Shown piece after piece: positions 39,302 through 50,100 of a stretch of 64,000 nt of DNA. The stretch covers positions 2,391,501-2,455,500 of the forward strand of contig NZ_CP043930.1 of assembly GCF_009720525.1 (NCBI RefSeq). Reading direction: 5' to 3'. A program made the translations under genes and the position numbers. Every line of letters begins with the position of its first letter. The stretch's first letter is position 1. The notes beneath the pieces are model-generated. The model was not told the DNA's origin. It searched no databases and worked only from the letters and a program-made list of their open reading frames with translations. The stretch is from Gimesia benthica. GTDB lineage: Bacteria > Planctomycetota > Planctomycetia > Planctomycetales > Planctomycetaceae.

Positions 39302-41059
39302 ATGCAGAACGTTTTTTTCTGTGCGCTGTTGATCATCGGCCTGCTCTGCCAGGCTCCCGCGTCAGCTGACACTTCGAATGTAGATCCAGCCGTACTGGCT
39401 GCCCAGAAGCAGAGAATTGATGTCATCAAAGCAGTCTCTCCTTCGGTTGTTGCCATCTTCGGTGGTGCTGGAGATGGAGGTGGCTCGGGTGTGCTCGTCA
39501 CTTCTGATGGCTACGCGCTGACCAACTTCCATGTCGTTTCCGGTGCGGGTAACTTCATGAAGTGTGGACTGAATGACGGCAGGCTGTATGACGCTGTCAT
39601 TGTCTCTATTGACCCGACCGGGGATGTGGCTTTAATCAAACTGCTGGGCCGTAATGATTTTCCCGTCGCGAAACTGGGGAACAGCGACACAGTTCAGGTG
39701 GGTGACTGGGCCTACGCGATGGGTAACCCGTTCCTGCTGGCAACCGATTTCCAGCCGACGATCACCTACGGGATTGTCAGCGGCGTACATCGCTACCAGT
39801 ACCCGGCTGGAACATTCCTGGAATACACCGACTGTATCCAGGTAGACTCATCCATCAACCCCGGGAACTCGGGCGGCCCCCTGTTCAATGACCAGGGTGA
39901 GTTGATCGGCATCAATGGTCGTGGCTCGTTTGAAAAGCGGGGACGCGTCAATTCGGGAGCAGGCTACGCGATATCGATCAATCAGATCAAACACTTCTGG
40001 GATCATCTCAAGAGCGGCCGAATTGTCGACCATGCGTCGCTGGGAGCCACCGTGGCGACCGGTTTTGATGCCAAAGTGGATGTGGCTGAGATCCTGGAGG
40101 ACTCAGACGCGTATCGCAAAGGGCTGAGGCTCGGAGATGAGATTGTCTCCTTCGCCGGTCGCCCAATCCGCAGTGTGAATCAATTCAAGAACATCCTGGG
40201 GATTTACCCTGCAGGCTGGACATTGCCTCTGGTCTATCGTCGAGATGAGCAGAAAACGAAAATTTACGTCCGTCTGCAGCCACTGCACACGGCTGCGGAA
40301 CTCCAGGAACATGTAAGTTCCCCCAAGATGCTCCCCGAGGAAAAACCGGACGACGAGGATCCCAAACAGCCGAAGATGCCGATCCCCATGCCTCATGGAC
40401 ATCCCGCTCCCCCTGCACCGCCGGAACAGTACAAACATCTGTATGTTCCCAAAAGCGGTTTTACCAATTATTACTTCAATCAAAAGCAACAGGAGCGTCT
40501 GTTACAGGCGCTGCACGCTCACAGTAACTTCGCTGATCGCAAAGGCAACTGGACGCTGATCGGCAAGCTGGATAACGGAGCAGACTTCACACTCACGCTG
40601 GCTGACAAAGGGATCGGCCTGGAGTCAGGTAATGACGTTTTCCTGCAATCACTGGAAACAGGGATGCCTGTCGACGAGCCCCCAGGAACAGGTGGACTGC
40701 TGGCAGCCCTGCATCACTTCCGCCTCTTGCTCTCCGGACAGTCAGATCGTTTTACGGATTTCTATTATCTGGGTAGCGAACCCCTGGATGGGAAAAACGA
40801 GATGGTCGACGTCATGGTAGCCACACAAACCGGCACCATCTCCCGCTGGTATTTCAACAAGTCGGACCTTTCGCTGCGTGGATGTGATTTCTACCTGACG
40901 GAGAATTCAGAACCCTGCTCGATCCGCTTTGAACAGTTTCGCACACTCAACGGACAGAAATTTCCGGGTGAGCTTGATGTCCAGTATGAAAACCGTCCTG
41001 TGATGAAATTGAAAATTGATCAGCTGAAACTGGAAACCACGGACGCCAGCGGGAAATAG
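39302..41059 (+). CDS. HtrA/Deg-type trypsin-like serine protease with PDZ domain, catalytic triad intact
   Basis: Encodes 585 residues. The signal peptide ends near ASA-D (about residue 22). The trypsin-like domain (about 35-240) has His77 in TNFHVV, Asp108 in TGDVALIKL and Ser190 in NPGNSGGPL, a complete triad. A PDZ domain follows (about 245-315, with AYRKGLRLGDEIVSF). After a Pro-rich linker (about 330-365) comes a C-terminal region of about 210 residues without recognised family. It should act in the periplasm on misfolded or envelope proteins. It is the first of three consecutive trypsin-like genes (gaps of 29 and 18 bases), and the only one able to cleave by this mechanism. Confidence 0.9.
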   Translation: MQNVFFCALLIIGLLCQAPASADTSNVDPAVLAAQKQRIDVIKAVSPSVVAIFGGAGDGGGSGVLVTSDGYALTNFHVVSGAGNFMKCGLNDGRLYDAVIVSIDPTGDVALIKLLGRNDFPVAKLGNSDTVQVGDWAYAMGNPFLLATDFQPTITYGIVSGVHRYQYPAGTFLEYTDCIQVDSSINPGNSGGPLFNDQGELIGINGRGSFEKRGRVNSGAGYAISINQIKHFWDHLKSGRIVDHASLGATVATGFDAKVDVAEILEDSDAYRKGLRLGDEIVSFAGRPIRSVNQFKNILGIYPAGWTLPLVYRRDEQKTKIYVRLQPLHTAAELQEHVSSPKMLPEEKPDDEDPKQPKMPIPMPHGHPAPPAPPEQYKHLYVPKSGFTNYYFNQKQQERLLQALHAHSNFADRKGNWTLIGKLDNGADFTLTLADKGIGLESGNDVFLQSLETGMPVDEPPGTGGLLAALHHFRLLLSGQSDRFTDFYYLGSEPLDGKNEMVDVMVATQTGTISRWYFNKSDLSLRGCDFYLTENSEPCSIRFEQFRTLNGQKFPGELDVQYENRPVMKLKIDQLKLETTDASGK

Positions 41060-41088
41060 CATCCTTTCGTGATGAAAGTAAATATTCT

Positions 41089-42135
41089 GTGAATCAAGCT
41101 AAATTAATTAAACCGGTCCTGATCTGTATCTGCCTGCTGGGAGCACTGTTGGTTCCCCTGCACAGGTTGGATGCCTCTTCGCGCGAGACGATTCAATATG
41201 CCCTGCCACGCCTGGTCAAAATTTTTGGGGCGGGGGGAGTTAAAAATCTATACGGCTACAGTTCCGGTTTTCTTGTTTCTCCAGAAGGTCATATTGCCAC
41301 GATCTGGAGTCCGGTGCTGGATACGGACCAGTTGTCGGTCGTACTGCACGACGGGCGACGTTTTGAAGCGGAAGTCCTCGGAGCCGAACCTCACCTGGAT
41401 CTGGCGATTATTAAACTCAAATCAGAACGTGACCTGAATCTGCCTTACTTCAATTATGAAGAAAAAGCGACCGCAGGTGCAGGCACACGGATCCTGGGTT
41501 TCAGTAATATGTTCCGTGTCGCCACGGGAGACGAACCGGTCTCCGTGCTGCATGGTGTCATTGAAGCCCGCACCGATCTCCCCCGGCGGAGAGGCGCCTT
41601 CGAACTTTCTTACACGGGTGACGTCTACGTGGTAGACGCGATTACGAATAACCCCGGAGCTGCAGGCGGGGTGATCATGACCTATGATGGCAAACTGCTG
41701 GGGATGATTGGCAAACAGGTGCGTAACGCCAAAACAAATACCTGGGTGAATTATTCTCTGCCCATTGATGTGCTAAGCAAAAGTATCAGGCAGATCGTGA
41801 CCGGCAAATTCGAATCCAGCGAAGACCAGAATGAACCGGAACCTTCCATCGTTGAACGTTACAAACCGATTGATTTTGGTCTGGTGATGGTCCCCGATGT
41901 CTTATTTCGTACCCCCGCTTTTATCGACACTGTTCTCCCCGGTTCCCAGGTCGCTCAGGCAGGTCTTAAACCCGACGACCTGGTGGTCTTCGTAAACGAT
42001 GAATTGATCAAGTCCTGTAAAACCCTCAAATCAGAGCTGGGAAAACTGGAAGCCGGTGATACCGTCAGGCTGGTCGTCCGCAGAGAAAACCAGCTGGTTG
42101 CCGTTGAACTCCAGGTCCCGCCCGAAAAAAAATAA
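41089..42135 (+). CDS. HtrA-like pseudoprotease with PDZ domain (His and Ser of triad lost)
   Basis: Encodes 348 residues from GTG 41089; no nearby ATG is in frame. A signal anchor (about 8-25) is followed by a trypsin-like fold (about 35-245). Aligned by eye to the upstream paralogue, the catalytic His position is Ser74 (ATIWSPV), the Asp is kept (Asp104, HLDLAIIKL) and the Ser is Ala192 (NNPGAAGGV, where NPGNSGGP is expected). A C-terminal PDZ domain (about 255-345, GSQVAQAGLKPDDLVVFVND) is intact. It should bind peptides but not cleave them. An in-phase G GGG GGA at 41232-41238 is read without a break. Confidence 0.87.
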   Translation: MNQAKLIKPVLICICLLGALLVPLHRLDASSRETIQYALPRLVKIFGAGGVKNLYGYSSGFLVSPEGHIATIWSPVLDTDQLSVVLHDGRRFEAEVLGAEPHLDLAIIKLKSERDLNLPYFNYEEKATAGAGTRILGFSNMFRVATGDEPVSVLHGVIEARTDLPRRRGAFELSYTGDVYVVDAITNNPGAAGGVIMTYDGKLLGMIGKQVRNAKTNTWVNYSLPIDVLSKSIRQIVTGKFESSEDQNEPEPSIVERYKPIDFGLVMVPDVLFRTPAFIDTVLPGSQVAQAGLKPDDLVVFVNDELIKSCKTLKSELGKLEAGDTVRLVVRRENQLVAVELQVPPEKK

Positions 42136-42153
42136 AAGAGTGATACCCCTGTT

Positions 42154-44151
42154 ATGAGAAGACATTTAATTCTGTCGCTGCTGCTGTTCTGGATCGCGTG
42201 CGGTCTGGGGAGTTCTCTCCTGCCAGCCCAGGCTCCTGCCTCTGATCTGGAGAGCCTGGAGGAACGTGCCTTTAAACAGGCTGCAGCGCTGATGAACCCG
42301 TCCATCGTACGTATCGAAACGGTAGGCGGACAGGACCGGGTAGGAAAACTGATTACCGGCACCGGTCCAACATCAGGAGTCGTCGTCAGCCGGGACGGCC
42401 TGATTATCTCCAGCGCCTTTAATTTCATCGGCAAGCCGTCTTCAATCCTGGTAACACTGCCCGATGGACGTCGCTTCCCTGCCGTCGTTGTGGCTACCGA
42501 TCATCTGCGAATGCTGACCCTGCTTAAAATTGAAGCGGATAATCTGCCGATTCCGACTGCTGTCCCGGAAAAAGATCTGCAGGTCGGGATGTGGTCGATC
42601 GCGCTGGGACGCACCTTTGAGCTGGATCAGCCCAGTATCTCGGTTGGAATTGTCAGCGCCCTGGAACGTATCTGGGGGAAGGCAATCCAGACCGATGCCA
42701 AGATTTCTCCCATCAATTATGGTGGTCCCCTCGTTGATATTCAGGGACGGCTGATGGGCATCCTCGTTCCGCTTTCTCCCGGTGCAACAGGAGAGACGGC
42801 AGGAGTCGAATGGTATGACTCAGGGATCGGTTTTGCGATCCCCATGACCGACGTGTTGAAAGTCATCCCCCGCCTGAATACCGGCAAGGATCTCCATCCC
42901 GGGCTGCTGGGAATCACCTTGAGTGGCAAAGGGGATCTCTCGACCGAAATGAATCTGGATCGCGTCCGTTATGGTAGCCCTGCACAGGAAGCGGGTCTCA
43001 AAGCAGGAGACACGCTCATCAAGTTGAATGACAAACTGGTGGCGTTGCACTCTGAGGTGAAATCGGTCCTGATGAGCCTGTACGCAGGCGACACAGTCAG
43101 CCTGACCGTGACCCGCGAAGGAGCCAAAGAACCGTTAACCTTCAAAGCCACTCTGACAGAAAAACTGGTCCCCTTCGAATCCGGCTTCCTGGGGATTCTC
43201 CCTGTCAGAGAGGCTCAGAATCAGACAACAACCGGCGTCGGTGTACGCTATGTAATTCCCGATTCCGCTGCTCAGAAAGCAGGTGTGAAAGCCAAAGATC
43301 GGATCCTGGAATTTAATCAGCAGAAAGTTACCAGTGCAGAAATGCTGGCATTTCTGGTAAACCATCTGCGTCCTGAAGACCAGGCATCCCTGCTGATTTC
43401 ACGCGATGAGAAACCAGTGAAGATGGACGTCAAACTGCAGAAGACTCCCGGTGCCGTTCCCGCAGAAATCCCCACACAGGCGATCCCCTCCCGGACCGCC
43501 CAGGAAAATAAAACGCAGAAGATCAAAGTAGGCCACTACAAAGAGAAGCTGCCTGGCAGTGATTCGAGTTACTGGGCCTATGTGCCGGAGAATTATCATC
43601 CTGACTACGAGTACGGTTTGATGGTCTGGATTCATCCTCCCGGAAACACAATGGAATCGACTATCTTCAATGAATGGAAGAGTATCTGTGAGCAACGGGG
43701 GATCATCATCGTCGGGCCAGCAGCGGAGGATGTGATTCGCTGGAACCGGGATGAAACGGAGTTTGTAGAGGCAGTTGTGAAGTCGATGCAGCAGCGGTAT
43801 GACATTGATCCTACCCGGATCTTCCTGCTGAGCCATGCTGATGGAGCTGATTTCGCTTTTGATCTCGCATTTAAATATCGAGAACTGTTTCGGGGTGTTG
43901 CAGTCACCGAAGGGTCACTCAAAAGCCGACCTCCGGAAACCGATCCAGATTATCCCCTGAGCCTGTACTTTGCTCTGAATGCCCACAATCCTTTGAACCA
44001 ACTACTTCAACCCCGGCTGGACCTGATCCGCGAGATGAATTACCCCACGGTGTTTCAGCTCATCAAAAATGATCAACAACCGGGCGAGTATCCTGAGAAA
44101 CCATTTCTCGAAGAAATTGGTCGCTGGGCCGACAGCCTGGATCGGATTTAA
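42154..44151 (+). CDS. HtrA-like pseudoprotease with two PDZ domains fused to a degenerate alpha/beta-hydrolase
   Basis: Encodes 665 residues; signal peptide about 1-27 (ending PAQA). In the trypsin-like domain (about 35-245) all three catalytic positions are changed: His to Phe89 (ISSAFNF), Asp to Met120 (HLRMLTLLK), Ser to Tyr189 (SPINYGGPL). Two PDZ domains follow (about 250-335 with GSPAQEAGLKAGDTLIKLND; 345-430 with DSAAQKAGVKAKDRILEF). The C-terminal part (about 455-660) is an esterase-like alpha/beta-hydrolase (YGLMVWIHPPGN, DPTRIFLLSHADGADFAF), in which the nucleophile-elbow Ser of GxSxG is Ala. It is probably an adaptor or sensor for the active paralogue two genes upstream. It ends six bases before the convergent giant gene. 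Confidence 0.85.
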   Translation: MRRHLILSLLLFWIACGLGSSLLPAQAPASDLESLEERAFKQAAALMNPSIVRIETVGGQDRVGKLITGTGPTSGVVVSRDGLIISSAFNFIGKPSSILVTLPDGRRFPAVVVATDHLRMLTLLKIEADNLPIPTAVPEKDLQVGMWSIALGRTFELDQPSISVGIVSALERIWGKAIQTDAKISPINYGGPLVDIQGRLMGILVPLSPGATGETAGVEWYDSGIGFAIPMTDVLKVIPRLNTGKDLHPGLLGITLSGKGDLSTEMNLDRVRYGSPAQEAGLKAGDTLIKLNDKLVALHSEVKSVLMSLYAGDTVSLTVTREGAKEPLTFKATLTEKLVPFESGFLGILPVREAQNQTTTGVGVRYVIPDSAAQKAGVKAKDRILEFNQQKVTSAEMLAFLVNHLRPEDQASLLISRDEKPVKMDVKLQKTPGAVPAEIPTQAIPSRTAQENKTQKIKVGHYKEKLPGSDSSYWAYVPENYHPDYEYGLMVWIHPPGNTMESTIFNEWKSICEQRGIIIVGPAAEDVIRWNRDETEFVEAVVKSMQQRYDIDPTRIFLLSHADGADFAFDLAFKYRELFRGVAVTEGSLKSRPPETDPDYPLSLYFALNAHNPLNQLLQPRLDLIREMNYPTVFQLIKNDQQPGEYPEKPFLEEIGRWADSLDRI

Positions 44152-44157
44152 GGACAC

Positions 44158-47100
44158 TTATTCTTGAGCACTCGGAATTCCCGTAGAACTGGCTACGGAA
44201 TGATTTGATTCCTGGATCTCCGGTTCCCGGTCGCGATAAGCCATCAGAACCGCCGTGGCTAAAATAAACAGTCCCAGGTAAACGGGTGAGAGGAAGAATA
44301 GCCAGATGGCGCCCAGCACCAGCAAGGCAACTGCTGGGTGCAGATTCAACCAGTCGGCCGAACGAGACTGCACACATCGCCCCAGAATCGGCAATAGGAT
44401 CAGCAAGCCCAGTCCTCCCAGGATGAGGTTGAGATACAGGTTTGGGATCACCCAGGCTGAGAGAGGAACTGTATCGGAATCGCTGTCCAATGGTCCGGCA
44501 TAATAACGGATCTTACTGGCTGAGACTGGTTCCAGTTTCTGGTGAAACTGACTGACGAAGGAATCGGGGGCCGATTCAGCTTTCTGGTCAGAGTCCACGT
44601 ATTGCCTGAGGAAAAAGACCCGTTCCCGTAAATCGGCAAAGCGGTTTAACTCGTCGCTGACAGCATCCCGCTGCTGTCGAGAATCAGTCGCGATTGATTC
44701 CAGTTCGTTGTATTCGCGTGAAATGGAATCCCAGGTTTCGGGAGAAATGAAGCCATCCTCTGAGAGTTCCAGTTCGATTCCGGCAATTTTGATTTGAGCT
44801 TCGAGCTTGTCTGCATAATATGTAAACGGATTCACATAGTCAGTCAGAAACGTGCGGTGATTTTCTGAGGTTACGATTTTGACCAGATTCTGATCCACCG
44901 GGAAATTAACCGGCCGTGGTGTCTCCAGCCAGACATGATCCACAAAATACTCATGCTCAATCTGATACGATTCCCAGAACAATGTGATGTTGTAAAACTG
45001 CGGTCCCCCATTGAGGGGAATTTCCAGCGTTCCGGTATCCTGTTTAAGCGTTGTATCGTTTTCGCCGTTTATCAGTACTGCCATCAGTTTGGTTTTACCC
45101 GGCCATGTGAGAGTGAGTGCACGGCTGGTCTGGTTAAACAGTCTGATATGCGTCAAGCCGTGCACGAAATCCTGATTGCTCAGGATGATTTCCGTTTCCA
45201 TAAAAGGAATGGACTCTGCATTCGCGACTCCTTCTTTCTGGTTTTCAGGAGTCAGCCGCCAGGGAAGCTGGGTGGTAGAGAATACGCGATTACAGTCGAA
45301 GTGTGGTGCTGAATCACAACGGGCCTGAACCCAACGTGGTATCTGGTCAGCTGCCAATGGTTTCCGCAGTTTTTTGTCTGCCAGTTTAAATTCCTGATTG
45401 TCAGACAGCAGCAGATAGTGATTTTGTCCCTGGGCATTCTCCAGGATTACAGGAGGAATTGTGAGTTCTCCCAGAGGTTTAATAATGGTCCCCCGGACGG
45501 TGACTGTCTTTTCACGTGTCGGAGAACCAGTCGGATCCAGTTCAACACGCTGGAGTCCATCAGCCATTTTGTCGAGCAGTTCGTAAGGCATACCGTCCAG
45601 CGAAAATTCATCGCCATACTCAGCGGGAATCAGGATCTGCGGTTTCTGAACTTCACCCACGGGTTGAGTAAACCTGAGTGTCTGCGTCAATTCCATCCGA
45701 TGATCTTCTAGAGCATCTACAATGGTCAGGGTATCAACGGTTGTCACCGAATTACGTGGTTTGAGCGAGAGTTGGATCGGCCCCGATTCAGAATTCAGCA
45801 TCTGATAGCGGCCTACCAGAGTCGAGTGTTCTGCGGATGCTGGCTGTGGTGCCTCGTCCTGCAGAGTTCGATAATTGGATGAAACCAGTTTCACATCAAC
45901 CTGAGGCTTTTTGAACAATGTCAGAATTGAGTCATCAACGGTTACATCTACAATCTGAATATTGGGAATAGACATGCTTCCCATCTTCCGAACCGGCAGC
46001 CAGCCTTTGAGTGTCAGATCCTGCAAACCGGATGTTTTATTTTTGAGGAACAGCGTGATGCGGTTTCCGATCCGATGCCAGTGTGCCAGACGTTCCACAT
46101 CTTCTTCTTTGACTGAGAGGGATTCGATCCGCAGGGCCTCAGGCACGATCAGGGTATGCCGAAATGCCGGTGCCTGACTGATGCGCAATTCTGCAGCAAA
46201 GGTCCAGTCGATGTTCTTCTGATTTACGACCAGCGACTGATTGACCCGTGCCGATCGCTGTGGATTTTTGGGGATCAGCTTCAATGCGATCTGGGCAGGC
46301 TGGTTGAGCTGAAACAGCAGAGCGGAAGACTTGAGAATACTGCTTTCAATCTGTTTACTGGGCGTCTTGGACGAAATCGAAAGCACTCGTTCGGGCAATG
46401 CCCCTGCCTGTTCAATATCGAACTCGGGGCCAGTTCGGACGCCTACCTGCCAGGAATTGATTTTGATGGTGGCAGATTGCGAGTCCAGCTTGCCAGAGCT
46501 GAAATCGAGTGGAGGCAGAATGACTGAGTCCAACCCATAATTGACGGGCAATTCGAGTACCGCATCGACGATGAACTCTCCTTCTTTCGATTCCGACAAT
46601 TCGAGCAGCAGTTCTTCCTGCTTACCATCCTCAGATCTGGTGATGGCAGGCGTGACTGTCATGCCCGCCACTTTGATGCTGCGGACAATTGTACCTACGG
46701 GTAGTTTCCAGAACAGGTAATCGACTTTTCCGTTCAGCACATTGTATTTCACCTGCACATCCATGCGAATCAGTGACGGAGAAATATCGGCGTTGGTCAA
46801 AACCGATGCTGACAGGTTCAAGGGGCTGACCTCTGAGTCCCGGTTATTAAACCACTTCAGCTTGAGTTGTCTGTTTTCTTTGAAGAAGGTGGAAAACTCT
46901 TTTTTACCTCCCAGCTGATAACGTGAAATCCCCGTTGATTCAAACAGTTCGACGAGTTGAACCGGTTCGTGAAATGCACACACAAAATCATTTGTGGCTA
47001 CAGGCGGAATCGCCAGTTCAAACTGTCCGCCATTTGCACTGAACCTGACTGCGGGATGCAGCGTCAGTTCGATCTCATGTTTCCGATAGGAATAAGGCAG

Positions 47101-50100
47101 TACAGGTCGGACTGCTTCTACAGGCCCATCTGATGCTGACCTGGAATTTGTTGCAGGCGGGACTTCATTATCAACCGTTACCAGAATACTCTGACCATCA
47201 GCCGCCAGTAACACCGGAACGACCTTACCGTCAACGCGGCAGGATTCCGGTCCGCTCAGATTCCCCCCTTGAATGGGGAGTTGAATCTTCACATCCGTAC
47301 GTTCCGAGGGAATTTCAACACTGAAACGGGCCTGGAGTGTTAACAGCTGGTTATCCTGGATGTCCCCCTGGTAATGAGCCGCTGAGAGAAGATATTCCGG
47401 CTGAGCGGCTTCATTGACGAAGTTTTCCAATACCTGCAGCAGTTGCGGACTCAGGTAGGCATAAGACTCGCGCGAGGTATCTATAGATTCCGGCAGCAGA
47501 ACCATTTCATTCAGAGTTACTCTGCGGCGACTGTCTGGTGTCTGGCCAGGCCCTGATCCACTCTGAGCATGAGCGGTCGCTACAGAATAACCCAGTACGA
47601 CAAACAGCAGCAGCCGGGCAGCGGAATACATTGATGAGAGAGGTTGCTCGTAGGCTTTCGTACTCTGATCTTCAATCGGTTTGACGATTTCCTGTCTGAG
47701 GAACCGGCGGGGAATCAACATCACGATCAACAGACCGGTAAAGCAACTGCCAGATATCTGGGCCAATGGGTAGGACAGGTTCCAGGAAAGCAACAGAGCA
47801 CTCAATGCCACCACGATACAGATTTTATCCCGTAAACCAACGCGGAATATTCGCAGCAACAATCCGCAGAACAGCGTTAAAAGCAGCATCATCCAGGAGA
47901 GAATCCCAGATTCAGTAATATTCGTTGTCTCCAGACTACCGAAGCTTACCGGAAATAAGACCAGCGCATTCCACTCAGTCCCTTCAGTCGAGTTTGCGGT
48001 AGACTCTCTGCCCAGCACTCCCAGAAAGCGGCGGGTCAATGATTCAGCCGGCAGAGGTTCCTGAAGCACCATATTTGCAGGTCCGCTGAGCAGGCGGATT
48101 CCTTTGGGAACGATGAAATTCCAGTCTGTCTCCAAGACACGCTGATTGATCTGCGGGAATGGAATCTGCCTGGAGGCGGTCAACTGATTTTCCGGTGCCT
48201 GGGTCTGGTAGTGAATCGTAATTCGATACGTATCCAACTGGTCGAACAGCGGAACCAGAAACTGGCCTTCTGCCTCGATCGGTGTGATGCGGCGATCGTT
48301 GACAGAAGTTGAGATCAGCTTTACCGCAGCCGGAAACCGGAATAGAAATTTATCTTCAAAGGTTTTAGACAGATCCAGTGTAATCGTAGCCTCATGCACG
48401 TCCGGTTCGCCATTCCCGTGCCCCAGTCGAGAGTCGATCACGAGTGTAGCGGTTCCCTGCTCGAGTGCGTTCTCTGGCAAATCGGAAGCCCGGGTAATCG
48501 TCAGAGATCCGAGGGGCTGCTCGTAATTCCATTCATAGTTTCGCTGATTGCGCTGGTTACCGGTTCGTTCCTGTGAATCCGGAGGGAGCAGAAGCCCTTC
48601 CGTTTTCATACGCAGATTGAGTTCATTCGAATTGAGAACCCGCACGACTCCCTGGAACGGCTGAGCCTGCGGTGCGAAGACCAGAGAAGCACGCACGTTT
48701 TTTCCAAACGGCCGCTGACGCTCTCCCCGTATTTCGATCTCTTTAAATACAGGAGCCGTAAAAGAGAGTTCCCAGAGTTCTCCCAGGTTGGGGAGATACC
48801 ATTTCTGATGTGCGGAGACTGGCAGTTTTTTGATGGAGAGCCTGGATTGTAATCCACTGCTGGCGGGTAAAGTCCATTCCACCGGCGGACCAGGTTCAGA
48901 CAGATAAACCAACACTCGCTGAATGCCGCCAACCGGAGGCAGACAGTTCAGAATGAAGTTTTCCTGGATCGACTTGTCATTCAACGCGATATAGGAACTG
49001 GCAACGACTTCGAACTTCTGTTCCAGATCGGAACGCCTCAGGCTTCCCCAGTGAGTTCCAGAATAAGGAGAGAGATGGAAATAACGGGAATCGTCCTGAT
49101 TGACGGCCGGAAATTTCCAACTGGCAGGCAGCTCTGCGGGAGTCAGTTCCTGAACTTCCTTATCGGGCTGAAAGAGCAAGGCAACCTGTTCAGGAGCAGA
49201 GATTTCCAGAACCCGATCCACGCTGTAACATCCGAGAGGTTTGACGCCAAACAGATTCATGTTGCGGGTTGCAACGGGAACGAGTCTGCGAGCCTGGATC
49301 TCCAATGTGTATGGTGCTTCGGGTGAGACAGAGACTGGAAGTCGTACGCTCAGTTTTTGTTGTTTTTCACTTCGTTCCACGTCCCAGACTAGATTCCCTG
49401 AACTGCTTTCTGCAGGACTGCTGACCTGGGTAATCTCCCAACCGGCAGGAATCATGGCTTCCAGTCGATACGTGGAACCAGCGGCTGAAGACCAGTTAAT
49501 TCGTGTTTTCAAACGCCAGCTCTTCTCTTCGATCTGCACCAGGCTGTGCACTTTAGCCGACAGGTTCAGATCGGGGAGGGCCAGCTGATAAGAAAGTCTG
49601 GCGTCGGGAGAATACTGTTTGAAATCGTAGGCTTCCCCCTGCTCGTCCTGAATCAGGACACCTGTCTGCCGCAAATCGGATGAGCGAATTGCATGTGTTT
49701 CCAGGGGCGATGAGATATCCAGGTGAACGGTTCCCCCCAGGAAGTGTGCCTGCTTTAATTTCAGTCGTGGAATTTCGATCTCATTATCCAGCGAGGGAGA
49801 ACTCAGCGCCCGGATCGACAGGGGGCGGCTGATCCCCAGCAGCGGATCGATCAGATCGACAATGACCAGTTGCTTCCCCTGTTGTTTTTTGACTTCAAAG
49901 GGAAGAGAAAGATCGTTACCCAGATTCACCGAATAGATTTCGTATTCGGTGGGTGCCTCGAATTCGAGCTTTTGGACGGGGGTATTAAGAACTTCAATCT
50001 GAAAATCTTCCCTGAGCCGCAGACCGTCTTCGCGAACTCCCACTTGAGCAAACTGGTGATACAGTATCTGCTGCGGTGCACTTTGCGGCTTCTCTGCCTG

